A DNA stretch of 64,000 nt from Spirometra erinaceieuropaei (taxonomy: Eukaryota; Platyhelminthes; Cestoda; Diphyllobothriidea; Diphyllobothriidae). Shown in pieces: positions 54,990-64,000 of this stretch; within the stretch, counting starts at the first letter, position 1; each line of letters opens with the position of its first letter. The notes beneath the pieces were generated by a model. That model saw only the letters and a program-made list of their open reading frames with translations, did not search any database and was not told the origin of the DNA. The position numbers and the translations under genes were made by a program. The stretch covers positions 2,328,006 to 2,392,005 of the forward strand of contig CACRXP010000001.1 in assembly GCA_902702965.1 (NCBI GenBank), read 5' to 3'.

Positions 54990-56490
54990 CCCGGTTTCAC
55001 GCTCCGTTCACGCTTTCAAGACAAAAACCTGATGATGGTCGCGTCTTTGACATCTTCAGATACTTACATACCCTTATCGCCGCATTTTCTCGAAGATTGA
55101 GGCCTGACTGTCTACCAGTCGAGGGTAACTGTATTTCTAGACTTCGGCCGGGATTGCGCAGGATTCCCATGCACTTCTACTGGACATCTGGTATACAGCT
55201 TTGATAATTTCTGGGAGGGAAGATCAGGTTATTGTTCGTTTCCACGTGGAGAAGTCCGTTGATAGTAGCGTCAGGGATCGTGGGCGACCAGTTGAGGACG
55301 CTTCTGAAGGGTTCAACCCAGCGCTTAAGCATTTGCGATAACTCTGTAAGAAGTGTTGAATCGTCAGAGCTAAGCAGTGACGTAGTTCACTTGTTTGTGG
55401 GGCTGTAGACCGTCTTGACTGAAGCAAGAAAATCCTTCCTTTCATTGTGGCCAGCGTTCTCTCATATTTTCTCGGCCTTGTGATCCACCCACGCATTTTG
55501 AATCTCAAGTGGCGACGTCTGATGACGGCTGCTTTATTTGCATCGACTCCGCGGTTAATGAGGACTTTGTATAGCGTTTTCTTCTGCCAGGCATTTAGGC
55601 AATTTCTGTGTTGTCATTAAACCAGTTTTGGTATTGGGGACGGGGGCGACCCAGAATATTCATGGCGGAGGGATGAATTAAGTTTCACACTTGGCCTTAC
55701 AGCGTCTCTGCGGTGGTTTCGTCATCCCGAGCCTGCATTTCTTCCAGACGTTGGGCCAGTTGATGGCTGAAATCTAAGCGGTGAGCAGGCTCATCCAACA
55801 GAACAGTTTTTAACTTATCTGGTAGTCGCTTACCTTGTTTCCACCTGCGAGGTTGCAGTAGCAATCTCATCCTGGAGATGATGGGAAGGCGACCCGTCCA
55901 GCCGTCGACATTATGGATCGCCTAAGTCATCAGCACGTTTAGACAATCTCGTTCCCCGACGAGAACATAATCCTGAAGGTGCCAGCGTCGCAAGCGTGAG
56001 TGAACCCACGTTGGTTCCTACCGTATTGGAAGTCGGGAGATGTTGATGAGGAGGAGGTGTAGCAGTTCTTCATCATTTGGGACTTAGCACTCCCTGCCAA
56101 GCAGCGTGGAGTTTCGCGACACGGGCATTAAAGTCATCAACGACAATCAGCTTGCCGGATTTCGGCACGATTGCTAATAGGGAGTGCCGGACTTTGTACA
56201 ATTTGTTCTTCATGCCGACAGAGTTGTTCATTGAGGGGACATCGATGCTGACGGTGCTGGTGGCTTTTTTTCCCCTGAGTGTCAGCCTCATGATTATGAA
56301 ACGGCCATTAAAGCCCTATGTGCGGCAGGACAAAAAGCTTGCGACGTCAGTCCTGATGATGACTTTGGAATCTCTTCACCTTGCCTCTGGACGTCCGCTA
56401 AAGAAGATGTGTGCGTATCACCTCCAGGTGACCCTGCATAGAGAACCGAGTCTCCCTGAGAGCAGCGATGTTGCTCTTGTGTGACGTCAG
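54990..56490 (-). mobile_element. Second copy of the zinc-finger RT family: endonuclease plus RT start
   Basis: On minus: NIAALRETRFSMQGHLE (endonuclease start, E-T-R-F motif) near 56470, KSGKLIVVDDFNARV (degraded GDFNARV motif) near 56140, HRLDFSHQLAQRLEEMQA near 55760, and then the RT lead-in near 55300. Plus 55320-55430 aligns with 32070-32200 of the 30-32 kb copy (for example GACCGTCTTGACTGAAGC against GACCGTCTTGATTGATGC). Stops and shifts are abundant. The two copies are complementary: this one keeps the 5' half and the other keeps the 3' half. Confidence 0.8.
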
Positions 56491-56499
56491 TTCATAAGA

Positions 56500-59400
56500 A
56501 ACCAGCGCCTTCCTTTTTTAAGGTCGATTGCTTCGCAGTTGGCCAGAAAGAAAACAAAAATTCGAGGCTGCCAGAATGTACAGAATAACTAACAGCTTGC
56601 GGGGTGGGGAGGGGGATAAGAACGAGTGTTGTTGCTTTTTTAATTATTTCGACAGTGAATTTTGTATATATGAGCCGCGATCTGGTCGCAGAGGTCATAC
56701 TTTCCCAACATTTTTTGTCCCTTACCCATGGGAAGGTGTAAGTAGTATCGCTTCTAAATAGGGCTGCGCAGACATCCCAGTCGGCTGCTGAACTCGACTA
56801 TGAGTCACGGATTTGTTTAGTGGAGGACGAACCGAGTTAGCCGGGCTGCTTACGGGATTACATGTCCCCTTCTCGAAATGGAAGAGTGGAGGGAAAGGAG
56901 CATAGTTACCAGGTGTGGTGACACACACGGCACCGAAAGCCTCGATTTGATTTAGCCGGTCGGCCAGGACGGTTAGCTGGGTGTGGCCGCTAGGCAGATC
57001 CTAGCTTCTAGGAGCCAAAAATGAGAGTTAGGTACTAGTTAGGGGACGTGTGCAGCGGCCACATGGAATAATTTGGCATGTTATTCAGTACGGCTACTAC
57101 CCAGAAACAGACAATTCCTAATGACAAGAGTCAGCGCGTGCCCAAAAAAGGGCCATCCGTCGCTAAATTGCTTGCATGCTTATATTTTCTGTTTTAAACT
57201 ATAATCAAGGGGTAGAGGATCTTCCAAAGTCAAGAGGTGAACTTCACTGGTACACCCTAGGTATCTTGGAGCGCCTAAAACGGTAAAACATTGCGGGCAT
57301 AATCATTTCGAGAGGGTAGGAGAGAAGAAAATCAAGTGAAAAAAGCAAAGGTGACGAAATTTGCACCATACAAAACAGCAAACCCAACGATTTTGCCACT
57401 TGGTTTGGTGGGTGATATTAAGATTAAGGCTGACACAAAATGGAGGCCTTTCCAACTTCGTAAAGCCAAAAGGATCGTTTTAAAAAGTGTTCACGCACAA
57501 TACAACTTGCGAAGAAGTAAACTCACTTGTTGGTATGGTGAGTACGCAGAGCCCTCCACTACAAAAGGCAAAGAAGCTTCACGAAGACACTCTGTTGGCT
57601 AGAATCTTCTATAGAAATACCGAGGTAGTTTTTAAATTGACCAAGACCTTTTGATGGGTGAGGCACCCCAACTCCCTTTTGACGAAATGGAGCAGCGACG
57701 TAGTCTGACAAAAGGGAAAATTTACGTGGTACAACCGCTAAGGCAACTGCGCCATCTGATCTGTGTACTGATCTGTGGCTGATTGTATTTCAGCGTGAAA
57801 CTGATTAAATCTAGGAATGGTTTTCTTCATTCCCAACAGTGTTGAATTCGCGCTAGAGCGACGGATTATTTGTCTTATTTATTCGGATAGCGTCAAACTG
57901 AAATCACTTAAAAAACATCTCGTTTCTCTTGAATGAGGTCATCAAGTCAGCCGGCATGTCTAACAGTACCGAACTGCCGCTATGAAAATGTGAAAGCACT
58001 CCTCGTGAGCACTGACCATCTGCTTGAAGTGGAAGATTTCAGATATTTCAGGAAATCGTGACAATGTCCCATGCATTTAAGAAGCACGACTTAGGTTGCG
58101 TTGACAGAGTATAAACGACACTTCCTAAGGGTTCAACGTCGTTGTCCAAAACCGCGCAATAAGAGAAGTCGAACTGGGGATGGGTAGATATTGAATAGTT
58201 GAGGTAATGTGCATTCCAAGATAATATAATGAAGATAGAAGGCTCGTCGGAAAAATCGAGTTGTACTCGTGAATTTTCGAGCCGGTGACACGCCCGTCGT
58301 CAGACGAAATAAACGGAGGAGAAAGTGAAACGTTCAACCTTAATGGGTTGGCGTGACAGGGCAGCCACTGACAGGCAAGCAACTAATGTATGAAAAGGGG
58401 GTGGACACATAATTAGGCTAGGATCTGTGGCGGGGGAGGGAAGGGGGAACTGTTGTGGCTCTCTGTGTTAGAGGGTAGGGGGGGGGGGGTGACGATTCAA
58501 TGGGACTTTGGACAGTGGACTTAATTTTAGTCGATCCGGCATGCGGGCAGTGGTCAGTGAGCCAACGCAGAGGTGTTAGGGGTTGCAGTTGCGGTTCGCT
58601 GTGTCTGGGATAGGGGGTAGCAAAATTGTGCGATTATACATGGCCCGGTCTGGGTTAACGGCTGTTATTAGGGCGTGGGCGCAGGTCAGTGAGCCGGGCA
58701 CGCAGACCGTAATGAGCGTCCAGATCGACCTGGCGATTGATACTGGTCGTGTTGGAGTGCCAGGCTTCAAGGAACTCTCGAGCATGTTTGGTGTTTGCCG
58801 TGGCAACAACTTCAGTCCCTTCCCAATTGAAGCGATGTTCGTATTAAAGGGCGTGCGCAAACACGGGTGACAAAGGATCACATCGGCGGATGGCTAGTTT
58901 ATGTTCGTTTATACGCCTGGCAAGACCCGGAGATGATCCTAGAACCTACGATAATAGATGATGGATAGAGCTCCATAAGCTTGATGTAACAGATTGCTGT
59001 GCACGAGGAAACAGTATAATTAACATATCTGGGGTCGAACAGGCTAGCTATGACCAAGATTACACCATGGGCAAGTGAAGTAGCTGACTCACCAAGGACG
59101 CAATCGGTGGTCTTGGAAAGCATTTCTCACTGACTAACGCAACTGTGAGCAGAACGGAGCAAGATTAAGCTTGCTGATAGCTAGGACAATACAAATACGG
59201 AAACAAAAATGTGAATTCTGTGATTTTTGTGGACGGATTAGTTCTGAGGGTGTTTACTGCCATCATCAACGACATTTTTACCCACCTGCTTGCCTGTAGA
59301 GGTTGGAAAACGGAGGAAGGCATTCCAGACACACTGATTTGGGAAGTCATAAAAGGTGGGTTGCTGATTGCAAAACTGAATTCCTGATGTTCGAATGCAT

Positions 59401-60450
59401 AAGTCAGGTGGAGCAGATTATCAATGACTGCGTTTAGCCTGTTTGTAACTGCCTTTAAGAAAACACAGAAGAGGTTGCTTTGGTGCTTGCGGCAAACAGG
59501 CATATAGGCTGTGCAGGACACCTCAATGCGAAAAGTGGGCACAATTTTCTTCCATTCTACAAATTGTATGATCTACTGCAGGGTGACTCAGCCCAACCAT
59601 TAACAACAACGTTGTCGACAGAGAAGGAAGGCTCGTGGACAAGCCCCAGATAACTAAAAATCCTCGCACTGTATGCATAATGTCGCATTATAGATATTCC
59701 GTAAAGATTGAAATCAGCCCACACAAAGCAGTCTTTTGAGGCGTAAAACATGTGCTAAGAGGACAGCCTGAGAAACGAGGGGTTAAGTAGCACGAGGTTT
59801 GCGAAAATAAGTCAGAAATTCACAAAATTCAAGCACCTCAAACGGCCACAGCGAGAACGATCTGCCCATGCATTTCAATTAAAATGTCTAACCGCACTTC
59901 TTTTTGTTCGGTAACTAGTTTTTGTATTAAGGACTGGAGGTCGTGGTAGGGCAATAATTGTCCGGACCTCTATGTGTATTTAGACATAACTGGACACTAA
60001 AATTCCCAGTCGAAACCAAGTTCCCATTGCCGAATGCACCAGTTATTAATCATTTTGCGCAAACGGAGCGAGTACTTGGCTCCACCAATCCGCACACTAC
60101 ACACATTAGTGCATTTGACACGGAGTTATGGTTTAACTCCACGAACAATGCAAATATAAGTTAGGCCAAAACAGCCAAAAGAGGCAACAAGATTGATTTT
60201 TTGAGGAAAACATACCGAAGGTTACATGCAGTCTGTTGGTGATTCCTAAATAAACAGTTAACGCACCCACTTTTGACTTATTTATTAGGTATTTTTCTCT
60301 GGCAGTAGGTTTATAAAAAAAATTATGTGGAATCTTTGCAGCATCCATTCTCGTTTACGTCTTTGCTTTGAGGAATAATCGTGACCGATTTTAAAAGCGA
60401 CAAAGACAGCATTTTCTCCACAAAAAATCGACGCAAAGCAATAAGGTTCC
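56500..60450. other. No gene supported
   Basis: A Lys-rich plus frame of 88 codons at 57336-57602 (MKKAKVTKFAPYKTANPTIL) and frames open on both strands at 58576-58881 are the only notable coding signals. Neither has recognisable motifs or splice sites. A 12-G run lies at 58478-58489. The 58.5-kb stretch is G-rich compared with its surroundings and may be a repeat fragment. Confidence 0.35.
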
Positions 60451-60459
60451 GGAATACTA

Positions 60460-60717
60460 ATCTGAGGAAGAGGTCACTGGCGAAGGACTACCCTGTAGGG
60501 GAGACAGAGCTGCATTCGTGATCCATCGAGGTGACTGCACTAAACATAAAAAGCCAAGGCAGAGAGAACGAAAAAGAAAGAAACAGTCGATCAGCCCTAG
60601 CCCGACAAACTCGGAGAGTAATTTAAAATTTAAGCTGATTCTCTGCATTAAACACTTTAGTAGTGAGAGCCGATCAAGTTCTCCTAAACATAACGGAGTC
60701 ATAGCTCTGTTAAAATG
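60460..60717 (+). CDS. Possible Lys/Arg-rich exon
   Basis: From just after a stop (TAA at 60458) the plus frame reads SEEEVTGEGLPCRGD..., then CTKHKKPRQRERKRKKQSIS and SPTNSES, and ends at a stop in 60717. The sequence TACTAATCTGAG|GAAGAG could be a branch point plus acceptor, but it lacks a pyrimidine tract, and no donor was found. The charged composition resembles nuclear low-complexity segments. I give it little weight. Confidence 0.18.
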
Positions 60718-63700
60718 AGTTCCTTCCCTTCATAGAATTTTCTACTGAATCTGATGTTTAAGCTTTCCCGTCTTTTTCGTTTTTGCACCTGGTGTTGTTG
60801 TTAACTTTCTCAAATTCTGCTCTGCCTCCGTATACCGTTTCAGATATTTCTAGTCTTTAGTAACAAAGAGCGTAAAAACACGCAAACTTCATAAGAGTCC
60901 CACCCGGGATTTTGGTCGCTTGTTTAGTGCATACATCTTAACTTTCTACTTGCTCACATAGTGCGCCCTTTGGTTTCTGGCAAGTGCTATGCTTGGAACA
61001 AAATCGAGAAATCCATCCTCCCTGAACTGACTAAATGCTACTTGGTTTGGCTAACTAGTAGTTTGCCAATTACTTTCTGCGCAGACAAAATATTTAAATT
61101 ACTTCCAATGAAGATATACCGATTGATGTGAGATATGCTGCAGTAAAGAAAGCATGCGGATTTTCCATTCATTAATATGATCTGTGCTGAAAGTTGTGAT
61201 TACAATTAAATACATACTGCATGGGTTTATCGATCTTGAACTATGTTCAGCCTGGATGACCAAGCCCCAGCCAACTGTCCGCTTCCCATATAAAAGTTCA
61301 TTTATAAAGCAAAGGAATTCTCATATCTTGGAGGAGTAAACCGCCAGAAAATTCCTTGTAATTTCAACTGCCACCTTTCATCTAAGATTATAAAAGTGGT
61401 CACTAGACTTATATTATTTAGGAAGCTACTATAAAATGGTCACATTTCCAAGGCAATTCTCGAAATCAAAATGCACAAGCACTAGCATGGATTCGCCACG
61501 GGAGCATAAATGTTTACGAACTTTCAGGGTGTCACCAGTTGGAGGACAGTATTTTGAGAACACTCTGATACAAACAGGAGCGTGTAGTGTTTCCTCAAGA
61601 ACTTTAGCAACCCCTATTTTCTGCTAGACTATTGTAAATAGAAGACACTAAATGACACAACATAAAGTTGATTATGTCCCCAGTAGCCCCTATTTATTGA
61701 AGCTGCCTGTCTGTTCTAATGGAGCCTGTGCTAAACTTATTGTTTCAAATAAACTTAATAGGACAAAAATGTGCTCACACTGATTTAAGTCAGACCGCAA
61801 AGGAACTTTTGAAAATAATTCAGCAGTTATATCTCAGAAACATTTTCCAATTGTGTAAATATCGGTTTTGGCCCTTTCTACCTGTTGTTTTTGCCATAGT
61901 CGAAACGCTGCTTCAGCTTTTAGAAAAGTAAACAAGGCAGCATTTTCATAAGACGGATGTTTAGCTTGAAACTTGCTGGGTTTGAGGCATTTCGGCACAC
62001 ATTCTTCCTAAGAGCACGCTCATTTTAAGCCATACTTTTTCGAACAAAATGTACCAATTTGGCAGAACGAATTAACATGAAACCACGGAGGCTGTATTCG
62101 GTCGACTCAGAATGTTATTGTTTAAAATAGCTTTTGGGAGCGAGAAGTTCGGCGAGTATTCAAATTTCAACTGTAGAACGGCTGCTGAAATATCTACCTA
62201 TTTACTGTTCACTTCACTATACAAATGCGGAAAATGTAGGCCGGATTTTCAGGCTGATATATTTGCCATCGGTTTCCCTAATCATGCAATTTGTCTCAAA
62301 GTTTATGCCTAACTTGAAAGACGGGAGACCTTGTTAAAATTTATTTAAGGTATCGGCAGTATAAATATGGCCGTGAGGATACATCTTTTACCCATCATAA
62401 ACGCCATAGGTGCATTGGTCGCGTTCGTTTTCAGTGGTAAATACAAATTAATTTACCACAGTTCATCAGCTTCAGCAGCCTAACCCTGTAGTAATTACAT
62501 CTGGCCAATAGGAATTAGTGGTGTATAACCACTAATTCGTTCACCATACTGCAAACATGGGTATTAGTTGGACACGTCTTTCGTCGAACATCTTAGCTAG
62601 AGAACGTGCGGGGAATAAGGTAGGACAATAAGTATTTATATGTTACTGCGTATCTTTTGTTGGCGGTTATTCTGCAAAATGCATCTTAATCCAAAATATT
62701 CGTGGAAACTTTCGTACCCAACCTGAGGAGATGTGTGTTAAAGAAGTCATTCCAATTTCGAATATTAATTTCTTAAGAAATTAAAAAAGTCTACTGATTT
62801 CATTTACGATAGTATCCGTTCTGGAAAATCAATTCAAAGCAAAGTTTCTTGGCAGAGAAGTAGAACAAATTTTATTTTTAATGACAATTTTTTCTCTCTT
62901 TTCTTTTGAACGTGATCTATTTGGCAGTCCTGTTAAATCAGCAGAACCAAAAGCGAAGTGTGAGATGTACTTAAAATGCTATGTGCATTCAGGGTCTCTT
63001 TGCGGTCGGTGGAATTGGTTTTTACGGCGGGCGACCACAAAATAGTTGGCGAGTTCTGTAGAAAAAAGCAGTAAACGCAAATTTCAAACTTTTACTGTCA
63101 TTGGGAAAGCCTGACTTCAGCGGCTTAGACAGTACACACACCGACGGCTCATTGAGACAAGAATAACTTTAAAAGCGTTCGAAAATCACGCAAACATCCC
63201 GGAAACGTTTTTGACTCGCGCTAAAGTGTAACGAAAGGGAATGGGTGAAATTTTGGATGAACAAAAATTTAAAGTTTGAAATTCTGACAGGGTTGCCCAG
63301 GATGCTGCGATGTAAAATTGCTATTAGGACTGTGCCAAGCATGCTTCCGTTAAATGAATTCTTTCGTCCTTTCAGCAGCGGAGATAGAAAAGAGGGCACA
63401 GACCAGAAAAATGCGCAATTTGAAGTTATAGCAATCGTCCACAGACGGAATAGCGAAAATGGGAAATTCACAAATGCGGCTAGAGAGCTGGTGGTTTGTG
63501 CACTTAATCTGTAGGTCCCACTATACGGACGCCTGTATATGTTCGAACATTCAAAGTCTGCTTGCCTAGACTGATTTACTTTTCCCCTGAGCATGACAGT
63601 CCTTAGTCAAACTAATTATGATATTTTAAATTGACGTTTATATTCGGCAGAGTCGGCTTCCTAAAATGACGTATACTTAAAACAGTCAGATGCCTAGGGC

Positions 63701-64000
63701 TCTGGGTCAGGGACCAATGTTTAGCCGACATAAAAAGGAGTAAGTCTACAAAAGATTACCTACAGGCAGTACGGGTTACAGGCAAAAAACACGTCGACAT
63801 TTTTTCCGCAAAATACTTGTGTCTGAGATGTGGAGTATTTTAGGCGCTTTACGGGGAAACGTCATATATTTTGCAAACGACTTTACTTTTTACTTTACAA
63901 ACCTTTTCAAAGGAAGTATATCCTTGTTCACACGTTTTACAATTGCTATGCGAAGCTTCTGTTGAGAAAAACACCGGAAACGCACATCACGTTGAGTGAT
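60718..64000. other. Featureless AT-rich interval
   Basis: No mobile element, repeat or convincing exon was identified. A 141-codon minus frame at 63169-63594 is matched by an 89-codon frame on the other strand and has no recognisable domain. I regard it as chance. Confidence 0.4.

Noticed and set aside
58576..58881. Gene in the G-rich stretch, open on both strands
   Set aside because: Both strands are open because of composition. No motif, start context or splice sites favour either, and a repeat fragment is more likely.
63169..63594. 141-codon minus frame near the right edge
   Set aside because: No recognisable domain, a competing frame on the plus strand, and an AT-rich surrounding without splice signals.
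1..64000. CRISPR arrays, bacterial operons, phage or plasmid modules
   Set aside because: No short regularly spaced direct repeats, no Shine-Dalgarno-linked gene strings, and clear spliceosomal introns throughout.

Overview
The window is eukaryotic nuclear DNA, most likely from a flatworm and possibly a large-genome, diphyllobothriid-like tapeworm. The evidence is spliced genes with GT-AG introns, two introns of only 32 and 35 nt, and heavy invasion by non-LTR retrotransposons, tRNA-derived SINEs and inverted-repeat DNA elements. The endonuclease/RT/zinc-finger and RTE-type pol remnants resemble families I associate with cestodes and flukes. The species assignment is inference; the gene structures are read directly from the sequence.

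Minus strand, 37.6 kb down to 1.3 kb: one large gene ('gene A'). I could chain 13 exons. All 12 junctions have GT-AG splice sites and all are phase-compatible, giving 746 continuous codons that run off the low end of the window. The protein looks alpha-helical with a Ser/Thr/Pro-rich insert, and I do not recognise its family. Its introns hold most of the repeats: an RTE pol remnant with a SINE nested in it, other SINEs, a zinc-finger-tailed RT element, a 156-bp-arm inverted repeat, a small TIR element, and a family of ~0.95 kb elements with long terminal inverted repeats flanked by TA. The 76-bp exon 6 lies inside one enlarged copy of the last family.

37.6-42.0 kb: a short open frame at 38.13 kb (+) lies head to head with gene A and may be the first exon of a divergent gene. 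Gene B (minus, 41.15-42.0 kb) gives three exons of a secreted protein that I assign to the C16orf89/UPF0764 family. Its remaining exons were not found.

42.8-49.3 kb: two non-LTR retrotransposons lie in tandem on the plus strand. The first is a CR1/Jockey-like copy lacking part of its endonuclease and RT motif A. The second has a damaged endonuclease but an uninterrupted 717-codon RT frame.

49.3-64 kb: AT-rich and mostly featureless. It holds a fragment of the long-TIR family, one SINE, and the endonuclease half of a zinc-finger-type RT element. The window begins inside a (CTA/CTG)n array of about 525 bp.
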